The notes under the pieces were generated by a model. That model made no database searches and was not told the origin of the DNA. It saw nothing but the letters and a program-made list of their open reading frames with translations. From the NCBI GenBank assembly GCA_009377525.1, contig WHTW01000035.1:1-56486 (forward strand): a stretch of DNA of 56,486 nt. Direction: 5' to 3'. Positions 43,906-52,202 of the stretch are shown here, piece by piece (within the stretch, counting starts at the first letter, position 1; each line of letters begins with the position of its first letter). The position numbers and the translations under genes are program-made. This DNA comes from Rhodospirillales bacterium (GTDB lineage Bacteria > Pseudomonadota > Alphaproteobacteria > Reyranellales > Reyranellaceae).

Positions 43906-44992
43906 CAGCACTGCTGACACCTCCGTCGATCTGCATGACGCCATTCGGCTGATCGCGGAGGCAGGGGACGATCCTGCGACGGAAGTCTCGCTTGACGCGC
44001 CAGACCCGTCGCAGGATCGCGCCCCTGATCCTGCTTCGCCCGATCCTGCTTCGCCGAAGGCTTCGCAGGATTCGGCTTCACGCACAGACGCCCCGCTCTC
44101 CGACCTGCCCCCCGAAGCTCGCAAAGCGAGCGAAGGGGGGAGCGCCGAAGGAGAGGATGCCGTCCCCGACTTCTGGGCCGACGACGACAAGCCCGCCTGG
44201 GCCAAGGTCCCCGCCGAGCTGCGCCCCGTGCTGCGCAAGTACGAGCAGCAGCGCCTTGACTTCGTCGCCGAGAAGACCCGCGTCGCCACCGAGGAGCGCG
44301 ACGAAGCGATGCGCGTGGCGCAGGGCGCCAATGCCATCGTCGAGCAAGCAGCCGACTGGTGGCGCAAGAATGGCCAGGCCTTCCATCAGGCCTTCGTCGA
44401 TCGCTGGGCCAGGGTCGATTGGAAGACCCTGGCCGAGAAGGACCCCGCCGAGGTCGGCCGCCTGATGCAGCAACGTCAGGAGGAGGAGACCCTGCTGGCC
44501 GAGGCGACGCGCCGCGGCGAGGCCGACATCGCCGCCGCCGAGGCACAGGCCGAGAAGGAACTGGAGGAAGCCCGGCGCGTCGAGAGTGCCAAGCTCGCCG
44601 CGAAGCTTCCTGAATGGTTCGGCACGCCGCAGGTCGCGCAACGTACCTGGGACGACCTGCGACGCTACCTGTTCGCCAAGGGCGTCGCGGCCGACCGCAT
44701 CGCCGCCGTCCGCGAGGCCCCCATCGTGGAGATCGCCCTCAATGCCATGCGCTTCGAGAACGCCCGCGCGCTGGCCGACGCTGCCCGCCAGAGGTCCAGG
44801 CATGGGACCGAGGCGGTGCGCTCGGGCCAGCCTGCCGCGGAGGCGGCTCCGGCGCGCGTGTCGCCGGGTCCAGCCAACCGCCCGGTCGACCGCGCGTCGG
44901 ATGCCGTTCGCCAGGTCAGCGACCGCTTCCGTAGGAGCGGCGGCGCCTCCATCGCCGACGCCGCCGAGCTGATCCGGCTGAGCGAATTGTAG
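43889..44992 (+). CDS. Scaffolding-like head assembly protein
   Basis: 367 residues directly upstream of the major capsid gene. An acidic, low-complexity N-terminus (Ala/Ser/Asp/Pro-rich, residues 1-90) leads into long charged helices (EKTRVATEERDEAMRVAQGA, LAEATRRGEADIAAAEAQAE), with no enzyme motif. This is the usual appearance and place of podovirus scaffolds, which template capsid assembly and are then ejected. Two palindromic insertions lie in the disordered N-terminal part: a GATCCTGCTTCGC repeat near 44026-44068 and a two-stem palindrome at 44108-44140. Confidence 0.75.
   Translation: MAAATDSTADTSVDLHDAIRLIAEAGDDPATEVSLDAPDPSQDRAPDPASPDPASPKASQDSASRTDAPLSDLPPEARKASEGGSAEGEDAVPDFWADDDKPAWAKVPAELRPVLRKYEQQRLDFVAEKTRVATEERDEAMRVAQGANAIVEQAADWWRKNGQAFHQAFVDRWARVDWKTLAEKDPAEVGRLMQQRQEEETLLAEATRRGEADIAAAEAQAEKELEEARRVESAKLAAKLPEWFGTPQVAQRTWDDLRRYLFAKGVAADRIAAVREAPIVEIALNAMRFENARALADAARQRSRHGTEAVRSGQPAAEAAPARVSPGPANRPVDRASDAVRQVSDRFRRSGGASIADAAELIRLSEL
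44108..44140. repeat. Two-stem mini-palindrome inside scaffold gene
   Basis: CCCCCC-gaa-GCTCGC-aaa-GCGAGC-gaa-GGGGGG, 33 bases, in frame, coding within SDLPPEARKASEGGS. Same inner stem as in the portal gene but with compensating changes in the outer stem. Confidence 0.9.
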
Positions 44993-45044
44993 CTCACTCG
45001 TCGCCAACGTCCCGATCAGACCCCGCTAATCCAAGGATTCAATC

Positions 45045-45995
45045 ATGGCTGCACCCGTCAACACCTTCATCACCAACAGCGCCGTCGGCAACCGCGAGTC
45101 GCTGCACAACATCATCACCATCCTGAACAAGGACGAGACGCCGTTCATCAGCACCATCGGCTCGGGCGACGCCGACGCCACCTACGAGGAATGGCAGCTC
45201 GACACGCTGGGCAATGCCGACACCAACAACTCCAACCTCGAAGGCGACGACACTACGGCGGCGGCCATCGCGCCGACGCTCCGCGTCGGCAACCGCACGC
45301 AGATCCTGAAGAAGCCCTTCACCATCTCCACCACCCAGGAGGCGGTGAAGAAGGCCGGCCGCGAGGGCGAGATCAGCTACCAGACGGCGCTCGCCGGCCG
45401 TCGCGCCAAGATGGATCTTGAGGCCATCGCCTGCCAGAACCAGGCCTCGGCAGCCCAGGCCGGCGCGGTGACGCGCAAGATGGGCGGCTTCGAATCCTGG
45501 ATCACGTCGAACGTCTCGCGCGGCACCGGCGGCGCCTCGGGCGGCTTCTCCGCCGGCAACACCGTGGCGCCGACCGACGGCACGCAGCGCGCTTCGACCG
45601 AGGCGCTGCTGAAGGACGTCATTCGCGCCGCCTGGACCGCCGGCGGCAAGCCGACCCTGCTGCTGATGGGCGGCACCCAGAAGCAGGCCTTCTCCGCCTT
45701 CACCGGCATCGCCACCCAGTACCAGGAGCCCAAGGGCAAGGCCGCGACCGTGATCGGCGCCGTCGATCGCTACGTCTCGGACTTCGGCACCTTCAACGCC
45801 ATGGCCAGCCGCTTCGTGCGCGGCCGTGAGATCGAGGTCATCGATCCCTCGCTGTGGCGACTCCTGTGGCTGCGCAAGTGGAAGAAGGAGGAGCTCGCCA
45901 AGACCGGCGATGCCCGCAAGTTCCACATCATCGGCGAGGTCACCCTCGAAAGCCGCAACGAGGCCGGCAACGGCATCGTCGCCGATCTCACCTGA
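45045..45995 (+). CDS. Major capsid protein (DUF5309/SU10-like)
   Basis: 316 residues. The opening NTFITNSAVGNRESLHNIIT, then DETPFISTIGSGDADATYEE, KPFTISTTQEAVKKAGREGE and the C-terminal WLRKWKKEELAKTGDARKFH are typical of the SU10-like/DUF5309 major head proteins, which have the HK97 fold. No cleavable delta-domain is present; the separate upstream gene supplies scaffold. It is followed by a strong hairpin at 46006-46028. Confidence 0.88.
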   Translation: MAAPVNTFITNSAVGNRESLHNIITILNKDETPFISTIGSGDADATYEEWQLDTLGNADTNNSNLEGDDTTAAAIAPTLRVGNRTQILKKPFTISTTQEAVKKAGREGEISYQTALAGRRAKMDLEAIACQNQASAAQAGAVTRKMGGFESWITSNVSRGTGGASGGFSAGNTVAPTDGTQRASTEALLKDVIRAAWTAGGKPTLLLMGGTQKQAFSAFTGIATQYQEPKGKAATVIGAVDRYVSDFGTFNAMASRFVRGREIEVIDPSLWRLLWLRKWKKEELAKTGDARKFHIIGEVTLESRNEAGNGIVADLT

Positions 45996-46005
45996 CGCTG
46001 CGTTT

Positions 46006-46028
46006 CCTCCCCCGTCACACGGGGGAGG
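46006..46028. terminator. Strong hairpin after capsid gene
   Basis: Perfect 10-bp arms CCTCCCCCGT/ACGGGGGAGG around CAC. No T-run follows, so it may stabilise the capsid mRNA 3' end or partly stop polymerase rather than act as a full terminator. Confidence 0.55.
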
Positions 46029-46052
46029 GTAGGGAGGGGGAAAGCCACCACC

Positions 46053-46301
46053 ATGACCGCCACCGTTACAGATCAAGACCTCACCATGGCCACCGTCGTC
46101 ATCACCGCCGACCACGTCTACCTGCCGCTCGACGAAAACGGTGCCGGAAGAATCGATTGGTCGGTGGGCAACGTTTTGACCACCAAGGTCGTGCGCCGGA
46201 CGCGACTGAAGGTCCCCGTCGATCTGGCCTGCTTCCTGTCCGATCGCGACCAGGCGGAGATCCTGTCTGACGCGTCCTCCGAAGCCCCGAAGGGAGCGTA
46301 G
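46053..46301 (+). CDS. Hypothetical phage protein (82 aa)
   Basis: 82 residues between capsid and adaptor genes. VVITADHVYLPLDENGAGRI and KVVRRTRLKVPVDLACFLSD suggest a small beta protein such as a head decoration or connector accessory; that is only positional inference. Its last residues (DASSEAPKGA) and stop codon lie within a palindromic repeat that also carries the ribosome-binding site of the next gene. Confidence 0.6.
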   Translation: MTATVTDQDLTMATVVITADHVYLPLDENGAGRIDWSVGNVLTTKVVRRTRLKVPVDLACFLSDRDQAEILSDASSEAPKGA

Positions 46302-46305
46302 GAGG
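46276..46305 (+). repeat. Two-stem mini-palindrome over stop/ribosome-binding site
   Basis: CCTCC-gaa-GCCCC-gaa-GGGAGC-gta-GGAGG, immediately followed by the ATG of the next gene at 46306. Its right arm is the only Shine-Dalgarno-like sequence available, so folding could hide it. Confidence 0.8.
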
Positions 46306-46629
46306 ATGACCCAGCGACTGCTTGGCTTCGATCCCGCCACCGGCCTGGCGCAATGGTGGCTCGAGGACGGTGAAGGCAACTGGGCGCAGAAGTCGTCCCA
46401 GGTGGTGGCGCCGCTGCTCGACCTCAACAAGGAAGCGCAGAACCACTGCGATCCCTACAACGGCGAGCGTGACGTCCGCATGGTGGCGCGCATCCCGCTG
46501 ATCGTCATCGCGAAATGGCGCAACGAGCTCGGCGTCGACTACTGGAACCCCGACCACCAGCACAAGGTTGACGCGCTGCTGAATGACGCCGACTGGCGCT
46601 GGCTGCGCACCGACGGAGGGACGATATGA
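46306..46629 (+). CDS. Conserved-looking phage protein (107 aa)
   Basis: 107 residues, ATG directly after AGGAGG. Trp-rich: FDPATGLAQWWLEDGEGNWA, VARIPLIVIAKWRNELGVDY, LLNDADWRWLRTDGG. It resembles in layout the small proteins between capsid and adaptor of many alphaproteobacterial podoviruses, which I cannot name. Likely a head or connector component. Confidence 0.65.
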   Translation: MTQRLLGFDPATGLAQWWLEDGEGNWAQKSSQVVAPLLDLNKEAQNHCDPYNGERDVRMVARIPLIVIAKWRNELGVDYWNPDHQHKVDALLNDADWRWLRTDGGTI

Positions 46630-46640
46630 CCTTCATTGCC

Positions 46641-46715
46641 GGGAGCGCGGCACTCCGTGCCGCTCATGAGATGTCGAGACGCAAGGAAGACGCGCGATCG
46701 GAGTCGCGCGCTCCC
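46641..46715. repeat. Nested inverted repeat between two head genes
   Basis: Outer arms GGGAGCGCG (46641) and CGCGCTCCC (46707) enclose two inner hairpins, CGGCAC-TCC-GTGCCG (46648-46662) and CGCGCGA...TCGCGCG (about 46691-46710, sharing bases with the outer arm). The alternative folds are mutually exclusive in part. It fills the only long gap in this operon. Confidence 0.7.
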
Positions 46716-46732
46716 AGCAAAGAGGCGCTGTG

Positions 46733-47398
46733 ATGCCCGCGCAGATCACCTCCTACGCAGGCCTGAAGGCGGGCGTCCTCGCCTGGCTCGCCCGCACCGG
46801 CGACGCGCTGCTCGACGCGCGCTTCGACGACTTCCTGCAGGGCTGCGAGCGCCGCATGTACTACGGCCAAGCCACCGAGGAGCCGGGCAATCCCCTGCGC
46901 TCCGATCCGCTGCGCATCGTCGAGATGGAGACGTCCGACGCCGCCTTCGTCCTGCAGGCGACGGTGGCCCAGCCGCCGGCCTTCGTCGAGCTGATCAGTG
47001 TCCAGCTCAACAGCCCGGAATCCCTGCTGCAGATCGTGAGTCAGCGCACGCTTGACACCTACGGCGGCCAACAGCTGGGCCGCATCGCCAAGATCGCGGT
47101 CTCGGGCACGAACTTCCGCGTGAAGGACGATCCGGCCGGCGCCACGGCGACGCTGCGCTACTACCAGAAGCTCGTCACGCCCGCGGGCGCGACGGTCAAC
47201 GCCATCCTGACGAGCTATCCCGACGTCTATCTCTTCGGCTGCCTGATCGAGGCCGCGATCTTCACCCAGGACGAGTTGGCCGCCCAGCGCTACCTGCAGC
47301 TCTACAACGCCAGCGTCGCCGGCCTCAACGCGCGTACTCAGCGCATCACGGCGTCGGCGGCGCCAGTGATCCGGCTGCGCGCAGGGATGTTGCCATGA
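46733..47398 (+). CDS. Head-tail adaptor (phage adaptor protein family)
   Basis: 221 residues from ATG 46733, with GAGG seven bases upstream (an in-frame GTG immediately precedes it). The N-terminal helix bundle (AGLKAGVLAWLARTGDALLD, FDDFLQGCERRMYYG) and the C-terminal LIEAAIFTQDELAAQRYLQL segment match the general pattern of podovirus head-tail adaptors, which dock beneath the portal ring. Position after capsid and before the tail/stabilisation protein agrees. Confidence 0.75.
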   Translation: MPAQITSYAGLKAGVLAWLARTGDALLDARFDDFLQGCERRMYYGQATEEPGNPLRSDPLRIVEMETSDAAFVLQATVAQPPAFVELISVQLNSPESLLQIVSQRTLDTYGGQQLGRIAKIAVSGTNFRVKDDPAGATATLRYYQKLVTPAGATVNAILTSYPDVYLFGCLIEAAIFTQDELAAQRYLQLYNASVAGLNARTQRITASAAPVIRLRAGMLP

Positions 47399-47401
47399 CG
47401 A

Positions 47402-47761
47402 TCAACGAGCATCCCGTTTTGGTCGCAGTTCGAAAACAGGAAAACGCAGACGCAACGGGCGGCCGCGATCCATCGTCACGCGGTCGCTATAGCCGCGAAA
47501 GCGCAACCGCGACCTGCCCTCGTCCGGCGAGTCGTCGCGCGGAAGAAAGCAGGGCGGCAGGTTTCTCCACGGCAACGAATCGAGCCATTCCTGGTAGGTC
47601 GGAGGATGACGCCGGATCACAGGCGAGAAGGGCGGCCGAACGTTGTCCCAGGGATGTTCCTCCCAAAACTGTTCCATGGCTTCGCGCGCGATCTCTTCAG
47701 GGACGGAGCCCCACATGCCAATTCCTACAACCCCAAGAAGATCGACTTGATACTTCGGCAT
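47402..47761 (-). CDS. Hypothetical moron on opposite strand (119 aa)
   Basis: 119 residues on the minus strand within the only 470-base gap between adaptor and tail genes. The sequence begins MPKYQVDLLGVVGIGMWGSV, then IAREAMEQFWEEHPWDNVRP; the C-terminal half is Arg-rich. TGAGG lies about 11 bases before the ATG. Being antisense to the operon and alone, it is a candidate moron. I do not recognise a family. Bases 47762-47867 contain no feature except the next gene's AGGAG. Confidence 0.5.
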   Translation of the reverse strand: MPKYQVDLLGVVGIGMWGSVPEEIAREAMEQFWEEHPWDNVRPPFSPVIRRHPPTYQEWLDSLPWRNLPPCFLPRDDSPDEGRSRLRFRGYSDRVTMDRGRPLRLRFPVFELRPKRDAR

Positions 47762-47867
47762 CGAGAATAGACCTCAGTAAGAGTTCACGATCGGGCGAAA
47801 GAACCCGCTCTGATGAAGCCCACTCTAGGCGGCAAGCCACGGTGGCGCCACACGCAGGAGTAGCAAT

Positions 47868-49328
47868 ATGATCCCCTTCGCCGAATGGCGTCCCGACATG
47901 CCGGCACTCGGCCAATGGGCCCGCGAGGCGCTGAACGTCGTGCCGGCCGAGGAGAGCTACCGGCCGCTCAACGATCTGTCGGGTGTCTCCAGCCCGCTGA
48001 CGGCGCGCGCGCAGGGCGCGGCCTGGTTCCGCGGCACCGCCGGCGCCACCAGGATGTTCTCGGGCGACGCCAGCAAGCTCTACCTGCTGTCGGGCTCGTC
48101 CTGGAACGACGTGTCGCGCACGTCGGGCGGGCCCTACGCGCCGGGTGGCGACAATCTGTGGCGTTTCACCCAGTTCGGCACGCTCGCCATCGCCGTGAAC
48201 GGCGTCGATGCGCCGCAAAAGTTCGACCTCAGCCTTGGCACCAACTGGACGGCGCTGGGCGGCTCGCCGCCTGTTGGCACCTTCATCACCACGGTCCGCG
48301 ATTTCGTCGTCATGGGCAAGATCGGCAGTGCGCCGCAGCGCGTGCAGTGGTGCGCGCTCAACAACGCCGAATCCTGGGCGCCATCGCTCACCACCCAGGC
48401 CGACCTGCAGGAGCTGCCCGACGGCGGCAACGTCACCGGCCTGGTGGGCGGCGAGATCGGGCTGGTCTTCCAGGAGACCAGCATCCGGCGCATGTCCTAC
48501 GAGGGCGCGCCGATCGTCTTTCGCATCGACAAGATCGCCAACGACATCGGCGCCAACGTACCGGGCAGCGTCGCCGGCTTGCTCGACATGGCGTTCTTCC
48601 TGCACAAGTCCGGCTTCTACACGGTGCGCAGCGGCCAGACGATCACGCCGATCGGCCGCGGCAAGGTCGATCGCACCTTCTGGGCGGAGTTCGACGAGGC
48701 CAACCACTTCCGCAGCTCGTCGGCGATCGATCCGGTGCGCGGGCTCTACGTCTTCGCCTATCCGGCGAACGGCAGCAACGGCACGCCCAACCGGCTGCTG
48801 ATCTACAATTGGCACACCGAGCGGTGGACCCGGGCGATCCTCGACTGCGAGCTGGTGTTCGGCGGCGTGAGCCAGCAGGCCTACACCCTGGAACAGCTCG
48901 ATCCCTTCGGCACGCTCGAGACGCTGCCTTACTCGCTCGATTCGTCGTACTGGACGGGCACGCTGTCCCTGCTGCTGTTCGCCTTCGACACGTCGCATCG
49001 CAGCGGCTCGTTCTCCGGACCGACGCTCTCGGCCACTGTGGAGACGGGAGAATTCAACCCCGTCGCCGGACAGGGCCGTCGTTCGATCATCCGCGCCTGC
49101 CGGCCCCTGATCGATGGCGGCAATCCCCAGATCCAGATCGGCGCGCGCGAGACCCAGCAGTCGGGCGTGAGCTACGCCCCTGCGACCGGCCTCACTGCTG
49201 CCGGCCTCGCTCCGGTCTACAGCAGCGGACGGTATTTCCGTGTGCGCGCCACTCAGCCGGCGGGCTCCCTCTGGTCGAACATGCAGGGCATCGACGACCT
49301 CGATGTCAGACCGGCAGGGATGCAATGA
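47868..49328 (+). CDS. Phage tail/DNA-stabilisation protein candidate (486 aa)
   Basis: 486 residues, mostly beta by pattern, with repeated blade-like strands (SKLYLLSGSSWNDVSRTSGG, FGTLAIAVNGVDAPQKFDL, GGEIGLVFQETSIRRMSYEG, NRLLIYNWHTERWTRAI). This and its place after the adaptor suggest the counterpart of P22 gp10, the beta-propeller plug protein that seals the tail, but I did not find a diagnostic motif. ATG preceded by CAGGAG. Confidence 0.65.
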   Translation: MIPFAEWRPDMPALGQWAREALNVVPAEESYRPLNDLSGVSSPLTARAQGAAWFRGTAGATRMFSGDASKLYLLSGSSWNDVSRTSGGPYAPGGDNLWRFTQFGTLAIAVNGVDAPQKFDLSLGTNWTALGGSPPVGTFITTVRDFVVMGKIGSAPQRVQWCALNNAESWAPSLTTQADLQELPDGGNVTGLVGGEIGLVFQETSIRRMSYEGAPIVFRIDKIANDIGANVPGSVAGLLDMAFFLHKSGFYTVRSGQTITPIGRGKVDRTFWAEFDEANHFRSSSAIDPVRGLYVFAYPANGSNGTPNRLLIYNWHTERWTRAILDCELVFGGVSQQAYTLEQLDPFGTLETLPYSLDSSYWTGTLSLLLFAFDTSHRSGSFSGPTLSATVETGEFNPVAGQGRRSIIRACRPLIDGGNPQIQIGARETQQSGVSYAPATGLTAAGLAPVYSSGRYFRVRATQPAGSLWSNMQGIDDLDVRPAGMQ

Positions 49329-49384
49329 GGCCACTTCGCTGCTTCGCAGCTTCGAGGCCCAGGTCCCTCCCAGAGGGCACCTGT

Positions 49385-49416
49385 CTTCCGAAGCTCCCGC
49401 CAGGGAGCGTAGGAAG
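49385..49416 (+). repeat. Two-stem mini-palindrome over collar-gene ribosome-binding site
   Basis: CTTCC-gaa-GCTCCC-gcca-GGGAGC-gta-GGAAG, followed directly by the ATG at 49417. Same GNA-loop architecture as the copies at 33320, 44108 and 46276. Confidence 0.85.
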
Positions 49417-50043
49417 ATGAGCCTCCCCGCGCTGCCCGTGACCGCCGACACGCGCTCGATCACCGAGCGGGTGAACGTGCTGATCCGCGACTACAATACG
49501 CTGCTGGGCGTGCCGGCGGGCTGCGTCATGCCGTATGCCGGTGCGACGGCGCCCGACGGCTGGCTGCTCTGCCATGGCCAGGCCGTCTCGCGCACGACCT
49601 ATGCCGATCTCTTTGCCGCGATCGGCACGGCTTACGGATCGGGCGACGGGTCGACGACCTTCAACCTGCCCGATCTGCGCGGGCGGGTTGCGGCCGGCCG
49701 CGACGACATGGGCGGCACCGACGCCAGCCGCCTTGTCGGCGGGGTCGCCAACCGCACGACCCTGGGCGGCGCGGGTGGAGCGGCGACCCATACGCTGAGC
49801 ACGGGCGAAATGCCGGCACACAACCATGGTGTGAACGACCCAGGCCACTCCCATCAATTCCTGCATGGCGGCAGCACCCCTGCCGCGTTCACCGGCCGCG
49901 CAGGCGATGGCGATGGCTCAAACAACTACTTCCAAAGCACCACGGGTGCGACCACTGGCATCTCCATCCAGAACGCCGGCGGCAGCGGCGCGCACAACAA
50001 CACGCAGCCGACCCTCATCCTCAATTACGTGATCGCGACATGA
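49417..50043 (+). CDS. Tail collar-domain protein 1
   Basis: 208 residues. PAGCVMPYAGATAPDGWLLC, then LFAAIGTAYGSGDGSTTFNL, PDLRGRVAAGRDDMGG and a His-rich end (MPAHNHGVNDPGHSHQF) are the hallmarks of the phage tail-collar domain. Such domains tip short tail fibres and often bind metal with their histidines. A second collar protein is at 52203-53152. The start codon stands at the right arm of a palindromic repeat. Confidence 0.9.
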   Translation: MSLPALPVTADTRSITERVNVLIRDYNTLLGVPAGCVMPYAGATAPDGWLLCHGQAVSRTTYADLFAAIGTAYGSGDGSTTFNLPDLRGRVAAGRDDMGGTDASRLVGGVANRTTLGGAGGAATHTLSTGEMPAHNHGVNDPGHSHQFLHGGSTPAAFTGRAGDGDGSNNYFQSTTGATTGISIQNAGGSGAHNNTQPTLILNYVIAT

Positions 50044-50047
50044 TCCC

Positions 50048-50141
50048 CCTTCGCCAAGGCTTCGGGGGACAAGTCCCCCCGTCATCCGACCCGTCCGCCG
50101 AAGCCTTGGCGAAGGCGGAAGCTCCGGAGGAGCGCAGGAGG
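50048..50141 (+). repeat. Large palindrome joined to mini-palindrome before the GNAT-like gene
   Basis: Perfect 18-bp arms at 50048-50065 (CCTTCGCCAAGGCTTCGG) and 50098-50115, enclosing a GGGGGAC-AA-GTCCCCC hairpin. These are followed at 50118-50141 by gaa-GCTCC-gga-GGAGC-gca-GGAGG abutting the ATG. It spans the whole intergenic region between collar protein and GNAT-like gene. Confidence 0.85.
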
Positions 50142-50558
50142 ATGGTCGCGACCGGCATCCCCTTGCGCGATCTCCACCTCGCCTGGCCCGACCTGTGGCG
50201 GCTGCTGGAGCCCGCGGTGCAGCGTACGCCCGACAAGCCCGACGTGCTGGCGCGCCTGATCGCGCGCGATGCCCAGCTCTGGGCAGTCTACGACGACGAC
50301 AAGGCCATCGCCGCGATCGTGACCCAGGTCACTTGCGACCCCGACGGGAAGCGCTGTCGCCTGTGGCTGATTGGCGGAAGCCGCGTCGCGGAGTGGGCCG
50401 CCGACTTCCTGTGCAAGCTCGAGCTTTGGGCGCGCTCGCTGGGCTGCGTCGCGCTTTGGGGATCCGGCCGCGAGGGCTGGGATCGCATCGTCAAGAGAAT
50501 GGGCGGAACGAGCGTCGGCACCATCGCCGGCTTCCCCGCCTGGGAAAGGAGACTTTGA
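50142..50558 (+). CDS. GNAT-like phage protein (138 aa)
   Basis: 138 residues from ATG 50142; reading further upstream would translate palindromic repeat DNA. The pattern DAQLWAVYDDDKAIAAIVTQ, CRLWLIGGSRVAEWAADFLC, LELWARSLGCVALWGSGREG and WDRIVKRMGGT resembles the GNAT-like acetyltransferases found among tail genes of many podoviruses. The acetyl-CoA loop (R/Q-x2-G-x-G/A) is not well conserved, so activity is doubtful. It overlaps the next gene by one base. Confidence 0.6.
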   Translation: MVATGIPLRDLHLAWPDLWRLLEPAVQRTPDKPDVLARLIARDAQLWAVYDDDKAIAAIVTQVTCDPDGKRCRLWLIGGSRVAEWAADFLCKLELWARSLGCVALWGSGREGWDRIVKRMGGTSVGTIAGFPAWERRL

Positions 50559-51634
50559 TGGGTGGTGGAGGACAGACACCGAGCACGACGGTTCAGCAGA
50601 CCAGGCAGTCCAACGAACCGCCGTCCTACATCCAGCCCTACCTGCAGAAGGGCATCCAGGACCTGACGGCGCTCTACGACAAGGGCGCGGCGCCGGGCTA
50701 CTACCCCGGCGCGACCGTCGCGGCGCCGTCGGCCAACACGCAGGCCGCGCTCAGCGCGCTCTACGAGCGCGGCGTGCGGGGCTCGCCGTACGGCCAGTCG
50801 ATCATGGCGAATCTCGACGAGACCATGGGCGGGAAGTATCTCGACGTCGACGCCAACCCCACCTTCCAGAAGGCGCTGGCCGCGGGCTTCCGGCCGCAGA
50901 ACGAGCAGTTCATGCAGGAGGTGCTGCCGGGCCTGGAAGGGCGCTTTGCCCTCTCCGGCCGCTATGGCAGCGGCGCCCACACCGGGACGACCGACCGCGC
51001 GGTCGATTCGCTCAATCGCGCCCAGGCCGATGCGGCGGCCAAGGCCTCGTCCGGCGCCTATGACGCCGAGCGCTCGCGCATGCTGGGCGCGGCCGGCACC
51101 GCCGCCGGCTTGTTCCCGCAGCTGCAGGCCGCCGACTATCAGGACATCGAGGCCATGGGCCAGGCTGGCGCCGGCTGGGACCGCTACAACCAGTCCCTGA
51201 TCGACTCCGACATCGCGCGCTACAACTACGACGCCAACAAGGACTGGAACTACATCAATCGCTATCTCGCCAGCCTGAACGCCGGCTATCCCGGCGGCGA
51301 GATGAGCGGCACGGTGCGCGGCTCGGCGATGCCGTCGACCAATCCGTCGGCCGATATGTGGAACACGATATTCAAGGGCGTCGGCACGGCGCTGCCGTTC
51401 TTCATGCTGTCCGACGAACGGTTGAAAGAGGACATCGCGCCCGTCGGCAAGCTCAACGACGGCCAGACCGTCTACAGCTACCGCTACAAGGGCGACCCGC
51501 GCACGCAGATCGGCCTCCTGGCGCAGGAGGTGGAGCGCGTCCGCCCCGGCGCCGTCGCGCGTCATCCCAGCGGCCTGCGAATGGTCGACTATCGGCGCGC
51601 GACCGCCCGGTCCGCGCCGGGAGGGCTGATGTGA
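50558..51634 (+). CDS. Tail/ejection protein with C-terminal S74-type intramolecular chaperone
   Basis: 358 residues. The last 70 residues begin MLSDERLKEDIAPVG and continue TVYSYRYKGDPRTQIGLLAQ and EVERVRPGAV. This is the pattern of the peptidase S74/endosialidase intramolecular chaperone, which trimerises a fibre and cleaves itself at the conserved Ser in LSDERLK. The N-terminal part is helical and Ala/Gly-rich (YIQPYLQKGIQDLTALYDKG) rather than a beta-helix, more like a tail-hub or ejection protein. Stop and start codons overlap on both sides. Confidence 0.78.
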   Translation: MGGGGQTPSTTVQQTRQSNEPPSYIQPYLQKGIQDLTALYDKGAAPGYYPGATVAAPSANTQAALSALYERGVRGSPYGQSIMANLDETMGGKYLDVDANPTFQKALAAGFRPQNEQFMQEVLPGLEGRFALSGRYGSGAHTGTTDRAVDSLNRAQADAAAKASSGAYDAERSRMLGAAGTAAGLFPQLQAADYQDIEAMGQAGAGWDRYNQSLIDSDIARYNYDANKDWNYINRYLASLNAGYPGGEMSGTVRGSAMPSTNPSADMWNTIFKGVGTALPFFMLSDERLKEDIAPVGKLNDGQTVYSYRYKGDPRTQIGLLAQEVERVRPGAVARHPSGLRMVDYRRATARSAPGGLM

Positions 51635-52074
51635 TGTTCAACCTTCCCTTCGGCCCGATGGATCCGAGTCTGCTGACCGAGATCCTGCGCCAGCGGATGC
51701 AGTCGCCCGGCCAGATCCCGGGACCGCTGGCGGCTGTCGAGCTCAAGGCTGGCTACCGGCCGCCGTCCGGCGGAATGCCAGGCATGCCCGAGCCCAGGTC
51801 CGTGCCGGGCTTCAACATCGATGCCGGCCTCGACGCGCTGAGCGTAGGTCTCGCGAAGTGGAAGCCGAAGCCGCGTGATCCCGGTGAGCAGGCGCAGCGC
51901 GCCGCGATCGCCGCCGATCCCGCCGTGCAGGCCAATCCGGCGACCAGCGCCGCCGGCATGCTCGCGGGGACAAACCCCGACCTCGGCCTGGTGCCGGGCT
52001 CTGTGGCGGCCAACCAACCGCTCGATGGCGGCAGCGGCGTCGGAACTCGCCGTATGGCCAGCCGGACCGCTTGA
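51634..52074 (+). CDS. Hypothetical phage tail-region protein (146 aa)
   Basis: 146 residues, Pro/Gly/Ala-rich (LLTEILRQRMQSPGQIPGPL, GFNIDAGLDALSVGLAKWKP), probably largely unstructured. Start overlaps the previous stop. No family found; coexpressed with the tail genes. The interval 52075-52202 that follows has no gene. Confidence 0.55.
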   Translation: MFNLPFGPMDPSLLTEILRQRMQSPGQIPGPLAAVELKAGYRPPSGGMPGMPEPRSVPGFNIDAGLDALSVGLAKWKPKPRDPGEQAQRAAIAADPAVQANPATSAAGMLAGTNPDLGLVPGSVAANQPLDGGSGVGTRRMASRTA

Positions 52075-52202
52075 GTGAGTTGTGGCGCTGGTTGTCCACG
52101 CTGCGGGGCAAATGACGGTCGATACGGCTTCGGCGGTCTCTTCAATCGCCGATGGCGACAGAGAACGCCAATCGCTGCACGAACATCTGCAAGGAGCCTA
52201 GC

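Noticed and set aside
50040..50141. Upstream start for the GNAT-like protein, giving 172 residues
   Set aside because: The extra residues would be coded by palindromic repeat DNA; the ATG at 50142 follows the repeat as in two sister cases.
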